Of a stretch of DNA of 64,000 nt, positions 33,678-42,836 are shown piece by piece. The first letter of the stretch is position 1. Each line of letters opens with the position of its first letter. The DNA comes from Sporosarcina jiandibaonis. GTDB lineage: Bacteria; Bacillota; Bacilli; Bacillales_A; Planococcaceae. The stretch is from contig NZ_JAAOIY010000001.1 in NCBI RefSeq assembly GCF_013184495.1, positions 744,001 to 808,000 on the forward strand, read 5' to 3'. The notes below the pieces were generated by a model, which worked only from the letters and a program-made list of their open reading frames with translations, searched no databases and had not been told where the DNA came from. The translations under genes were made by a program, and so were the position numbers.

Positions 33678-34418
33678 ATGGAATTATCTTTATTCTTAGA
33701 GTACGGTTGGGTTTTAGTCATTTTGATTATTTTAGAGGGTTTATTATCCGCCGATAATGCTTTAGTTTTAGCTATAATGGCAAAGCATTTACCAGAAGAA
33801 CAGCGAAAAAAAGCGATCAATATTGGTTTGCTAATGGCTTTTATATTTAGGATTGGCGCGATCTTCATCATTTCGTTCTTATACAACGTTTGGCAAGTTC
33901 AAGCTATCGGGGCTGCGTACTTAATCTTCATCGCCGTAAGACACTTACTAAAAAGGAATGGCAAAGAAAAAGCGAAAAAAGGGAAAAGCTATCGTATGAC
34001 TGTTGCCCAAATTGCTCTAGCAGATATCGCATTCGCTGTCGATTCTATTTTAGCGGCAGTAGCTCTTGTCGTCGACCTACCTGATACAGCGATGGGCAAT
34101 ATTGGTGGTATGGACGGTGCTAAATTTATTGTTATTGTAATAGGTGCAGTTGCCGGTCTCATTGTTATTCGATTTGCAGCAGGATTTTTCGTTAAGTTAT
34201 TGACAAAACGCCCTAGCCTTGAAAAAGCTGCGATGTTGTTAGTTGGTTGGGTCGGGGTCAAGTTATTAATGCACACTCTTGCACATCCAGCAGTGAACAT
34301 TGTTTCTCAAGCTTTTGTCGAAGGTGGAGTTTGGAAAACAATCTTCTGGTCAGTTATGCTACTGATTGCTTTAGGTGGTTGGTTTTTATCTAAAGAAAAA
34401 ACTGATGAAACAAATTAA
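33678..34418 (+). CDS. TerC-family membrane protein (YceF/YkoY-like)
   Basis: A 246-residue TerC protein. The family hallmarks are the acidic ligand motifs in LEGLLSADNALVLA (near 17-30) and ADIAFAVDSILA (near 115-126), on paired helices that may bind or export metal ions such as Mn. About seven spans. GGAGGG seven bases before the ATG at 33,678 fixes the start; the upstream TTG is unlikely. Confidence 0.9.
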   Translation: MELSLFLEYGWVLVILIILEGLLSADNALVLAIMAKHLPEEQRKKAINIGLLMAFIFRIGAIFIISFLYNVWQVQAIGAAYLIFIAVRHLLKRNGKEKAKKGKSYRMTVAQIALADIAFAVDSILAAVALVVDLPDTAMGNIGGMDGAKFIVIVIGAVAGLIVIRFAAGFFVKLLTKRPSLEKAAMLLVGWVGVKLLMHTLAHPAVNIVSQAFVEGGVWKTIFWSVMLLIALGGWFLSKEKTDETN

Positions 34419-34456
34419 GATAATTAAATATTAATGGGAGATCGGAACTTGCGCCC

Positions 34457-34485
34457 TTACAAGAGACATACCTGAATTGTATAAT
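34457..34485 (+). promoter_or_regulatory. Promoter of the short transcript at 34.5 kb
   Basis: TTACAA (34,457-34,462), 17 bases, TATAAT (34,480-34,485). The segment CTGAATTGTATAATGTG recurs at the second promoter (35,234-35,262). Confidence 0.6.
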
Positions 34486-34491
34486 GTGGAT

Positions 34492-34577
34492 TAGCATAGT
34501 AGGTAGGTACCTTCAAGAGGGCAGCTATAATGAGTGGATAACCCATCTGGCGCTCTACTCAAGGATGGGTTATTTTG
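34492..34577 (+). ncRNA. Candidate short RNA: promoter abutting terminator
   Basis: From the promoter to the terminator (stem ATAACCCATC/GATGGGTTAT, 34,538-34,573, then TTTTGTG) there is no gene, giving a predicted RNA of about 85 nt with an internal CCTTCAAGAGG hairpin. The same parts flank the DUF1801 gene at 35,234-35,806, so this may be a remnant of a lost gene or a real small RNA. Confidence 0.5.
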
Positions 34578-34596
34578 TGTTAAAAGGTCAATATTG

Positions 34597-35157
34597 CTAA
34601 GAATGTCTCACGGTTTCAACAATTTCCTTGAAAACAGATTGAACTTCATCGGAGCTTTTAATCTCAAATAAATAATCTGCCTCGCCTTCTGATGGCACAA
34701 TCACGCCGGCTTTTTCAGTCTCCGCCTGTTGTCGAATAAGTACTTCTTCAAAAGTAGAAGCGGTTCTAAATATAGCTGTGCTACGTTGACTATCTGAAAC
34801 GCGTTCCCAGAGAACATGATCTGGAATATCGAAGTTAACGATAATGCTGATGAACCCTTTGCTCTTGAAATATTCAAGCAAACTCATTCGACCCTTTAGG
34901 CAGCGGTTTGAGTTGCATAAAATTAGATGAAAATCAGTTTGATCCACAGCGTACTCGAGAATTGTATTGGAGATGGCGTACTTGATTGTGTTTGGTCCTT
35001 GTTTTGGCATTAAAGTTTTATAATAGTTATTGATGAATTCAGCATGATTATCTTGATCAATTACCAATGAGTTGTGCAACTGTTGTTCCAAAGCTCTAGC
35101 AAATGTAGTTTTCCCGCTATGGGTCTTACCGACAGTTATGATTATTAATCGCTCCAT
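34597..35157 (-). CDS. P-loop kinase-like ATP-binding protein
   Basis: A 186-residue nucleotide kinase-like protein. The Walker A motif GKTHSGKTT lies at residues 10-18; a QDNHAEF Walker B-type aspartate region follows near 35-40; a C-terminal LID-like basic stretch is seen around 126-140. Related to AAA/zeta-toxin-like kinases, but the substrate is not readable. ATG start, no strong ribosome site. Confidence 0.65.
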   Translation of the reverse strand: MERLIIITVGKTHSGKTTFARALEQQLHNSLVIDQDNHAEFINNYYKTLMPKQGPNTIKYAISNTILEYAVDQTDFHLILCNSNRCLKGRMSLLEYFKSKGFISIIVNFDIPDHVLWERVSDSQRSTAIFRTASTFEEVLIRQQAETEKAGVIVPSEGEADYLFEIKSSDEVQSVFKEIVETVRHS

Positions 35158-35233
35158 TTACTTAACTCCATTCTATAAAGTGTTTAAAGATGGTTTTCTC
35201 TTTAAGAACTTCGACAAGACACGATTGGTTTCC

Positions 35234-35262
35234 TTGTATGCGATATCCCTGAATTGTATAAT
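35234..35262 (+). promoter_or_regulatory. Promoter of the DUF1801 gene
   Basis: TTGTAT (35,234-35,239), 17 bases, TATAAT (35,257-35,262), near-identical over its -10 half to the promoter at 34,457. It lies 51 bases upstream of the gene start. Confidence 0.6.
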
Positions 35263-35312
35263 GTGAATGAGCATAAAGAAGGCACTACCGCACTTAGATG
35301 AAGGAGGAAGGC

Positions 35313-35684
35313 ATGGAAGTTTTTGAAAAGTATTTAGCAGGTATCGATAATCCCGACCATCACGATCGAACAAAAGAAATCTTGGCGTGGGTTGCTAATA
35401 AATTTCCGAATTTGGAACCGGTAATTAAATGGAATACGCCAATGTTTACAGATCACGACACATTTATCATCGGCTTTTCTACAGCGAAGCATCATTTGAG
35501 CGTTTCACCAGAACCAGCAGGCATTACGAAATTTTCTGATGACATTGCACAAGCTGGCTACAGCGCTACCAAAGGTTTGTTTCGAATTCCGTGGAATGAG
35601 CCGGTAAATTACGAATTGCTTGAGAAAATGATTGAATTTAATATTCAGGATAAGGCAGAATATATGAGTTTTTGGCGGAAATAA
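35313..35684 (+). CDS. DUF1801/YdhG-like protein
   Basis: A 123-residue YdhG/YjdI-type (DUF1801) protein with [27 protein letters not shown] near 37-63, the family core, and IPWNEPVN. B. subtilis relatives include frataxin-like iron chaperones, but the function here is not proven. GGAGG five bases before the ATG at 35,313 fixes the start. Confidence 0.82.
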   Translation: MEVFEKYLAGIDNPDHHDRTKEILAWVANKFPNLEPVIKWNTPMFTDHDTFIIGFSTAKHHLSVSPEPAGITKFSDDIAQAGYSATKGLFRIPWNEPVNYELLEKMIEFNIQDKAEYMSFWRK

Positions 35685-36014
35685 ATCTCTGAATCGTTTA
35701 TTATGTATTGAATAAACTAAACAATAGCAGGCCCCTTCAAGGGGGTCGGCTACTTGATAGGAGTAATCCATCTGAGCCGTTATCTTCAGGATAGGTTATT
35801 TTTTTATTGTGTTAAATGACAGGGGAAGCATTGTACTTCATCCTTCCTTATTGCTACAACTCTTATATTGACATGGACACCATCCCCTTTCTTACGGGAA
35901 TGGACCGACCACCTTTGAGTTACCTATTTTATTGAACTTCTTAATATACCACGCGGGCGTTCTGATATTCCCTTAATCCAGATTGTTTCTACCACCCCAC
36001 ATTATTAAAAATAC
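35685..36014. other. Intergenic region with terminator
   Basis: 330 bases without a gene. The terminator at 35,764-35,806 (TAATCCATC/GATAGGTTA with a long T-run) closes the DUF1801 transcript. The remaining bases show no clear promoter or repeat. Confidence 0.6.
35764..35806 (+). terminator. Terminator of the DUF1801 gene
   Basis: Stem TAATCCATC/GATAGGTTA (one mismatch) then TTTTTTTATT. With its upstream CCCCTTCAAGGGGG hairpin it matches the element at 34,510-34,577. Confidence 0.75.
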
Positions 36015-36827
36015 TCATAAATCTTGAAGTGTTATATTGGCTTCATGTGCAAAGTTCGCACTAGCCCATTCACCCTCACTCTTAAATAACTCATAAACGG
36101 CCTCACGGTCCATCGTCGGTTCATCTATCCAATTTAGCAGGGTACGAATAATAGATTCTTTATCTGGGAAGTGATGGATAATGACTTCGGATTGCTCGTG
36201 AAGACGTGTTGTCCAAATCTGAGAACGCACCATAACCATTGAATAGTATGTTCGAATGAGTTTTCGAGCAAAGTTTTGTGAAAATGTTTTAAAATCTTCA
36301 TTTGAAGCTATTTCTAGCCTATTTAACGTTCGAGCAAGAACATCATAAATATCACCATTGAAGCGAATGGCTATCTCCGGTGTAAGTTTATACGGACCAA
36401 ATCGCTCTCCTAGATTCTCTCCGTATACACAAACACAAAGTTCCTTAAGAAATGCATTTTCATAATAATTTGAGGGGTCAACTGTATAGTCATAATATGC
36501 AACAGCTATACCAACTTCACGAACCAGCGAATGGTACTTATGAGACAGCTCTCTAGCAATATTCTTTAATTCAGCCAACTTAACGGAGCTCAGTTGGCCA
36601 TCAAACATAGCAATTAGATCTAAATCTGATTCAAAAACAACCGCTTCACCTCTGGCTACGCTGCCGTACACATAAACACTGTGCAATTGTCGATCAAACA
36701 AATTTCTAAGACTCTCGACGGATTTTCGAATACAAGGTACATAGACATTATCAATTTTATCTCTACTAACATCACTTACAATAAAACCATCAGAGTCTAG
36801 ACCATATCCAGGCCTTAAAATCACCAT
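36015..36827 (-). CDS. Nucleotidyltransferase-domain protein
   Basis: A 270-residue protein with the polymerase-beta-type nucleotidyltransferase motif GSVARGEAVVFESDLDL (GSxARG, then SDLD metal ligands, about residues 49-65) and a helical C-terminal half like aminoglycoside-adenylyltransferase relatives. Substrate unknown; a resistance role is not implied. AGGGGG before the ATG at 36,827 is the preferred start; the longer frame upstream lacks a ribosome site. Confidence 0.72.
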   Translation of the reverse strand: MVILRPGYGLDSDGFIVSDVSRDKIDNVYVPCIRKSVESLRNLFDRQLHSVYVYGSVARGEAVVFESDLDLIAMFDGQLSSVKLAELKNIARELSHKYHSLVREVGIAVAYYDYTVDPSNYYENAFLKELCVCVYGENLGERFGPYKLTPEIAIRFNGDIYDVLARTLNRLEIASNEDFKTFSQNFARKLIRTYYSMVMVRSQIWTTRLHEQSEVIIHHFPDKESIIRTLLNWIDEPTMDREAVYELFKSEGEWASANFAHEANITLQDL

Positions 36828-36936
36828 CCTAAGTCCCCCTGTTATTTCCGCACTCCCCAAATTACACATCACCAACATAATGTGAACAAACAAGCCTCCT
36901 ATTGAAGTATCCTTGCCCGTTAATTTAAATGCATTT

Positions 36937-37506
<570 letters not shown>

Positions 37507-37751
37507 GTTAGTTTCCTCCTAAATTATATGCTTACAAATTGGCTCGTTTGCAGAAGATTATACTTACTAAATATGTATTAGATTTGTACAATAAGTATAA
37601 CATTTTTATATTTAAAATCGTACCTGTGTGCCCAATACTGCTTTATTGATCGAATCATTTGATAATAGGATAATTAACCTTAAAATCCTCAAAAAAAAAT
37701 GCATGTCTTCCTCCGCATTGCTAATACTACCCTCGAACAGGAGGTTAGTAT

Positions 37752-38111
37752 ATGGAGGAAATTACGTATTCAGAAGCTGTATTACAGGAATATAAAGTTG
37801 GAATGGGTAGTTTCGCAGTAAATATGCCGGATATTGCCAGCGCATATAATGCGTTCACTGAGGCATGTTTCGAAGAAGGCAAATTGAGTCAGAAAGAAAA
37901 ACAGCTAATCGCACTCGCCATTAGTGTCCGTACCCATGACGAATATTGCATCGTCTACCATACAAATGGTTGCCTGGATGCGGGTTGTACTGAAGAAGAA
38001 ATGATGGAAGCAATCGGAGTAGCTGCGGCTCTAGGTGGCGGTTCCGCAATGAGCCAAGGCGCAATCATTTGGCAGAATGCACTTGAAGACTTTACAAAAA
38101 CCGTTCAATAA
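37752..38111 (+). CDS. Carboxymuconolactone decarboxylase/AhpD-like protein
   Basis: A 119-residue AhpD-like protein. The usual CxxC redox pair is replaced by Cys66 with only His70 downstream (CIVYH); the second cysteine is missing, so ordinary disulfide reductase activity is doubtful. AGGAGG before the ATG. A terminator follows directly. Confidence 0.85.
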   Translation: MEEITYSEAVLQEYKVGMGSFAVNMPDIASAYNAFTEACFEEGKLSQKEKQLIALAISVRTHDEYCIVYHTNGCLDAGCTEEEMMEAIGVAAALGGGSAMSQGAIIWQNALEDFTKTVQ

Positions 38112-38116
38112 CACGG

Positions 38117-38147
38117 AACAGCTACCTGATCAGGTGGCTGTTTTCTT
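38117..38147 (+). terminator. Terminator after the CMD-like gene
   Basis: AACAGC-ACCTGA and TCAGGT-GCTGTT form a stem with a one-base bulge in each arm, followed by TTTCTTG. Confidence 0.8.
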
Positions 38148-38183
38148 GTTGCAACCAAATCATCCATGCCGCGGATATAATCG

Positions 38184-38810
38184 TCACCCACTAACAAGTG
38201 AACCGCAGTATTGGCAATTATCAACTTGTCCCTTTTCAACTTTATTATTCGCGCCGCACCCGTTACAAGGTACGGCTATCATTTCTACTTTATGATTCTT
38301 TACTCTTCCTTCAACTTCAGCTTCATTTGCAAAAACAATTTCATCTCGATGGTAATTAATATAAGCATCCTCAAAAAAACCTTTATTAATCATTTCTTGA
38401 ATATCCTTAATTGCAATATCATGTGATACGGGAATCGCCGATGAAATCGTCGCAATGGATCGTACTCTTTTATTTACAATAATATCGATGTACTTTTTAT
38501 ATTGGATTGCTCTTATCGATGACTTTTTCCCGAAATAAACCAATGTTAGTCCTAATGAAACATAAAACAACATACCGAGTGTCCCACTAATAACGCCATC
38601 TTCCATCAATGATGTCCATGAGAATACCCCCATAACTGCAATAATCCATCCCCATATCATCATTTTTCTTCCAGACGACAGTGACGCTTTCTTATCAACG
38701 CTCAGTTTTCTAACAAGGAAATAAACACCTATTGGCCAAAAAATAATTAATAGAAAAATAATAAGCGGCCAGGAGTGGGTTTTTATCGGCTTATTATAAT
38801 CTGATGTCAT
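38184..38810 (-). CDS. Membrane protein with C-terminal zinc ribbon
   Basis: A 208-residue protein with three hydrophobic spans in the first 100 residues and a C-terminal zinc ribbon (CNGCG and CQYCG near 183-203). Between them is a hydrophilic helical region. No named family recognised; it could be a small sensor or assembly factor. Confidence 0.72.
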   Translation of the reverse strand: MTSDYNKPIKTHSWPLIIFLLIIFWPIGVYFLVRKLSVDKKASLSSGRKMMIWGWIIAVMGVFSWTSLMEDGVISGTLGMLFYVSLGLTLVYFGKKSSIRAIQYKKYIDIIVNKRVRSIATISSAIPVSHDIAIKDIQEMINKGFFEDAYINYHRDEIVFANEAEVEGRVKNHKVEMIAVPCNGCGANNKVEKGQVDNCQYCGSLVSG

Positions 38811-38875
38811 TTTCTCTCTCCCCCTTCCCCAGATCCTAGAAATTTTGATACATCGTAATAAAGCTGGATGTATAT

Positions 38876-39148
38876 TTAACTATCGTCATCGCGCTGAAGG
38901 ACTTGCTTGTCTCGTAAGATTTTTGCAGATTCGAATACGCTCTCCCCTTCTATCATAAGAAGAAAGCGTGTGAATTCTTTATCGGCTAACTTAGTACCCG
39001 CTAAGTTTTCTCTGTTCAATCGATTCATTTGTTTTCGGAAGTTAGCTTGAAGCGAATCGACATTCGGAATAATCGCAGGTTCATAGCCATTTTGTACGAG
39101 CTGTTCGATTAGTTGATCTTCTAATTGCTGCTCAGTTAATGTCGTCAT
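38876..39148 (-). pseudogene. hsdR 5' fragment (type I restriction subunit remnant)
   Basis: A 90-residue frame matches only the N-terminus of type I restriction R subunits (LTEQQLEDQLIEQLVQNGYEP, a NFRKQMNRLN segment, then RDDDS), which normally run to about 1,000 residues. A stop codon follows where the endonuclease domain should start. No hsdM or hsdS is nearby. It still has GGAGG and an ATG, so the fragment may be translated. Confidence 0.72.
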
Positions 39149-39363
39149 CTGAGTACCTCCTCCGGAAGGTTATCGTTCAGTTTGGCGTGAATTGTAAGAT
39201 ATTGTATGATACTTTCATTCTACCATAAATAGTGGTGCATTTGTCTGATTATTCACTTTTATACTTTTTTAAAGGATTTTGACGTACTACTATTGAATAG
39301 TAATTTGTAGATGTCTTTTTATAATAGAACTATCCGTTTCGAAACATGGTAGGAGTGAATCTT

Positions 39364-40116
39364 ATGAAGTTTGCTGTCATTACCGATATCCACGGGAATG
39401 CGCCTGCGTTAGTAGCCGCTCTTAATGAAATTGATAAGCGGAATGATATTGAACATATCTATTGTCTTGGCGACATGATTGCGATTGGACCTGATACAAA
39501 TGCAGTGTTGGAATTGTTATTTTCCCGAGACGAGATTTCAATGGTTACAGGTAATCATGATGAAGCGGTTCTTGCTATTATCAAAGGTGAGCCACACCCT
39601 CTAAGTCACCCTCATGTAAAAGAACACCATCAATGGATCGCTGAAGGAATTGATGAAAAATTCATTGATAAACTTGATGGGCTTCCGCGATTTATTCGAA
39701 AAAACATTTCTGGACGATCGGTCTTTTTCACTCATTATCATGTGGATGCCAAAAAGATGGATGCTCATATTAGCGATGATCCTTATGCTCGGATTGTTCA
39801 GCCGATTCTTGAAAATATGGTTGGTTTGTTCGGTCCGCAAAATGTTGATTTAATCTGCTTTGGCCATCATCATCCAGTTCACTTTTTTAAAGGAGAGCAT
39901 ACAACTTATTTAAATCCTGGTTCACTAGGTTGTGCTAAGAATTCGGTTGCAAGATACGCAGTTGTTACGATTGAAGCCGATGACATTCAAGTGGATTTGC
40001 TCGAAGCGGAGTATGATAATACAGGTTTTCTAATGTCTTATGAAATATTAAATGTTCCAGCCCGTGATTTTATTTTGAAGGCGTTTCATGGGGATCAGTT
40101 AAAAGGGAGTGAATAA
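39364..40116 (+). CDS. Calcineurin-like metallophosphoesterase (YfcE/MJ0936-like)
   Basis: A 250-residue phosphoesterase with DIHGNAPAL at residues 7-15, GDMIAIGPD near 39, GNHDEAV near 66 and GHHHPVHF near 173, all metal-ligand blocks of the family. The ATG at 39,364 follows AGGAGTGAATCTT; the GTG/ATG six codons earlier is not supported. It runs directly into the VOC gene. Confidence 0.9.
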   Translation: MKFAVITDIHGNAPALVAALNEIDKRNDIEHIYCLGDMIAIGPDTNAVLELLFSRDEISMVTGNHDEAVLAIIKGEPHPLSHPHVKEHHQWIAEGIDEKFIDKLDGLPRFIRKNISGRSVFFTHYHVDAKKMDAHISDDPYARIVQPILENMVGLFGPQNVDLICFGHHHPVHFFKGEHTTYLNPGSLGCAKNSVARYAVVTIEADDIQVDLLEAEYDNTGFLMSYEILNVPARDFILKAFHGDQLKGSE

Positions 40117-40118
40117 TT

Positions 40119-40493
40119 ATGGGGATTACTGGATTGGGCGGCGTGTTTTTTAAGTGCAATGATCCTGAAAAACTTCGTGAATGGTATCATGAAAAGCTCG
40201 GGTTATCGTCGGATCAATACGGAAAAACATTTTTATGGGGTGACGCGGAAGGAAGTTCTGTATGGGCGCCATTTGCCAAAGATACAACTTATTTTAGCCC
40301 GTCAGATAAAGAGTTTATGATTAATTTTCGAGTGAATGATTTAGCCGCTTATCTTGAGGAAATTCGATCGAAAGATGTTGAGGTTGTTGGAGAATTGCAA
40401 GTTGAAGTCTATGGAAAGTTCGCGCATATTTTGGATTTGGAAGGTAATAAGATTGAGTTATGGGAACCGATTGATTCTGCGATGAAAAGTTAA
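40119..40493 (+). CDS. VOC/glyoxalase-family protein
   Basis: A 124-residue glyoxalase/bleomycin-resistance-fold protein. VFFKCNDPEKLREWYHEKLGL near 10-30 and the C-terminal FAHILDLEGNKIELWEP are typical. Substrate unknown. It follows the phosphoesterase by two bases, so the pair is probably co-transcribed. Confidence 0.88.
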   Translation: MGITGLGGVFFKCNDPEKLREWYHEKLGLSSDQYGKTFLWGDAEGSSVWAPFAKDTTYFSPSDKEFMINFRVNDLAAYLEEIRSKDVEVVGELQVEVYGKFAHILDLEGNKIELWEPIDSAMKS

Positions 40494-40501
40494 TATGAAA
40501 T

Positions 40502-40551
40502 AAAGTACCAGGTTCCAACGATTATTATCATCGTTATGAACCTGGTACTTT
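40502..40551. terminator. Bidirectional terminator between convergent genes
   Basis: A perfect 14-bp stem with arms AAAGTACCAGGTTC (40,502-40,515) and GAACCTGGTACTTT (40,538-40,551), T-runs both ways. Confidence 0.9.
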
Positions 40552-40556
40552 TTAAT

Positions 40557-41699
40557 TTATAATTGCCGCTTCGTTTTTCTCGAAAAGTATAGCAAGAATA
40601 ATCCAATGGAGAGCATGATTGTAGCGCTTGAGGAGAACGGCAAACCGATAATCTCAGCGGCTGCGCCTGAGATGAATGACCCGGCTACTGCCCCTAAAGA
40701 AAAGAATGCATAAAAAATCCCGTAAGCTTTTCCACGATCGATTTTCGATGAAGCATCCGCCACGATTTTGTTCATTGACGGAAATACAAGAGCAAACCCA
40801 ACGCCGTATACGCACATTAAGAGATAACCAATTGTTGAATTCACAGTGAAGTTTAGCATGATATGAACGAACGAAATGAGACTGAGCCCAATGACGACTA
40901 AAGAGATTGGTGCGAAATGATCGTACATTCGATTTAATGGCGTTAAAAAAACGATTAAGGCGACTATGCCAAATGTACTCAATAATAGTCCCGTCGTTTC
41001 AGAGGTTAAGCCCATATCTGCAACCTTTAACGGCAGAGCAAATGCCAATGTTCCGTTACTAATCATTAATGCAAATGCAGCCAAGGAAGCTTGGAGCAAT
41101 AAAGAATCTTTTAAAAGCGGCATAAAGTGTTTAATGGAGACAGCACTTCTTTCTGTTGCCGAGAAGGATTCTTTCACAAATTTCAATAATAATAATGTTG
41201 TGATGAAAAACAACACCGCTACGAGTACAAAAACATGCTCGACCTCGGATCTTGCAGCCATAATTCCGCCAATGGCCGGTCCAATAATTGCTGCAGTTCC
41301 AATACATGCGCCTGTAATCGCCATCGCTTTTCCCCTTGAACGTTTGCTCGTTTGATCACCAACATATGCGAACGCTGCAGGTATCAATACCCCCCCTGCC
41401 AATCCGTGAAGAAACCGAACGATAAAGAGTTGCTCACCTGTTTGCGCATAGGGATAAAGGAGCAATATAATCGATGCGGCCAACATGCCGATAAATAGCA
41501 TCCTTTTGCGTCCAAATCTGTCTATCCAATGTCCGCCTATAATATTACCTATCATATTTGTTAATGAATAAATGGCAACAATTCCACCGGCTAGTAGATT
41601 GGATGCGCCTAGCTGCAAGGCATACGGTGTTATGATTGGCAACTGGATAAATGTATCTAGAAAAGAAACCATAATAATAAAATAAAGCATTCTAGTCAT
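40557..41699 (-). CDS. MFS transporter
   Basis: A 380-residue major facilitator with about 11-12 spans. The motif-A region GHWIDRFGRKRML near 55-67 and a drug-efflux-like RFLHGLAGGVLIPAAFAYVGD near 93-113 point to multidrug or related efflux. Substrate unknown. It ends in a convergent terminator. Confidence 0.88.
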   Translation of the reverse strand: MTRMLYFIIMVSFLDTFIQLPIITPYALQLGASNLLAGGIVAIYSLTNMIGNIIGGHWIDRFGRKRMLFIGMLAASIILLLYPYAQTGEQLFIVRFLHGLAGGVLIPAAFAYVGDQTSKRSRGKAMAITGACIGTAAIIGPAIGGIMAARSEVEHVFVLVAVLFFITTLLLLKFVKESFSATERSAVSIKHFMPLLKDSLLLQASLAAFALMISNGTLAFALPLKVADMGLTSETTGLLLSTFGIVALIVFLTPLNRMYDHFAPISLVVIGLSLISFVHIMLNFTVNSTIGYLLMCVYGVGFALVFPSMNKIVADASSKIDRGKAYGIFYAFFSLGAVAGSFISGAAAEIIGLPFSSSATIMLSIGLFLLYFSRKTKRQL

Positions 41700-41984
41700 G
41701 AACTAAATCCTTTCAACTATTCTTCACTTCAATCATACATGAATTGGAGAGTTTTTTAACTTAATTGAATTGCGCCAGCAGGACGGATTGTTTCTCACTT
41801 CATATACGTCCAACCACCTATTTTCTCTAGTTTATTAAGATTGGATTCGGTAAAAATGTAATTTATTTATCGGAAAGGGACAAGTAGCCCGGTTCTCATG
41901 AGACTTCTCGCATAAGTTAAGGTGTCAACTCATATATATAATAGGTATATAGCTGTATTCAACACAGCTTTTTGGGAGGAGGAA

Positions 41985-42836
41985 ATGATTAAATACTTTT
42001 TACTCATTCTATTGTTGTTCATATTAGGAGGTTGTGAAACCGAGGAAAGTCTACCAGACAAAACGGTAACTGCAGATGAAGTTAATAATAAGTCGGAAAC
42101 GAAAGAACATGATAACGAAGTGTTTCCTATAGAACAAGGCAGGAATCGTAATGAATGGACACTTGTCTGGAATGATGAATTCCGTGACGAATCGTCATTG
42201 TTGAATTGGAATTTACAAGATTGGCCTTCGGATAAAAACGGAGAATGGCAATATTACTCGCCTGCCAATATCAATGTTTACAATGATATGTTGCGAATCG
42301 AAAGTCGAAAAGAACGATATAAGGGGCGTGATTATACATCAGGTGCGGTAACAACAGAGCGTATTTTTGAATTCACATATGGACAAATTGAGATTAAAGC
42401 CAAAATCCCGAAAGGTAAAGGGGTTTTCCCCGCATTTTGGCTTGTAAATTCAAATGAAATTAATTGGTTGCCTGAGATAGACATTATGGAAAATTTAGGG
42501 CAATATCCAAATGAACTGCATCATGTCGTTCATTGGGAGAATTCTTCTGGAGAAAAAAAGCGTGATTATTTTAAGTACACCAGCGAATACATTGACTTTT
42601 CCGAGGACTTTCACATTTACGGGCTCCTATGGGAGGAAGATAAAATTGTGTGGTTAGTAGACGGAGAAACTGTCTATGAAACAGAAGCATTCTCACCAAA
42701 TTCTCCCCTATTCATATATCTAAACACAGCCATCGGTGGATTTTGGCCTGGAGAACCCGATCCATTAGATGATTACCCAAAAGAAATGCTAGTTGATTAT
42801 GTACGGGTTTTTCAAAAAAAGAATGGGAGACAGTAA
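41985..42836 (+). CDS. GH16-family beta-glucanase lipoprotein
   Basis: A 283-residue lipoprotein. Signal peptide 1-16 ends in the lipobox LGGC with Cys17. The GH16 catalytic core EIDIME (near 163-168) holds the nucleophile and acid/base glutamates, with the usual flanking FPAFWLV and WPGEPD segments. Start at the ATG behind GGGAGGAGGAA; an upstream in-frame ATG has no ribosome site. First gene of a three-gene polysaccharide operon, coupled by one base to the next gene. Confidence 0.9.
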   Translation: MIKYFLLILLLFILGGCETEESLPDKTVTADEVNNKSETKEHDNEVFPIEQGRNRNEWTLVWNDEFRDESSLLNWNLQDWPSDKNGEWQYYSPANINVYNDMLRIESRKERYKGRDYTSGAVTTERIFEFTYGQIEIKAKIPKGKGVFPAFWLVNSNEINWLPEIDIMENLGQYPNELHHVVHWENSSGEKKRDYFKYTSEYIDFSEDFHIYGLLWEEDKIVWLVDGETVYETEAFSPNSPLFIYLNTAIGGFWPGEPDPLDDYPKEMLVDYVRVFQKKNGRQ

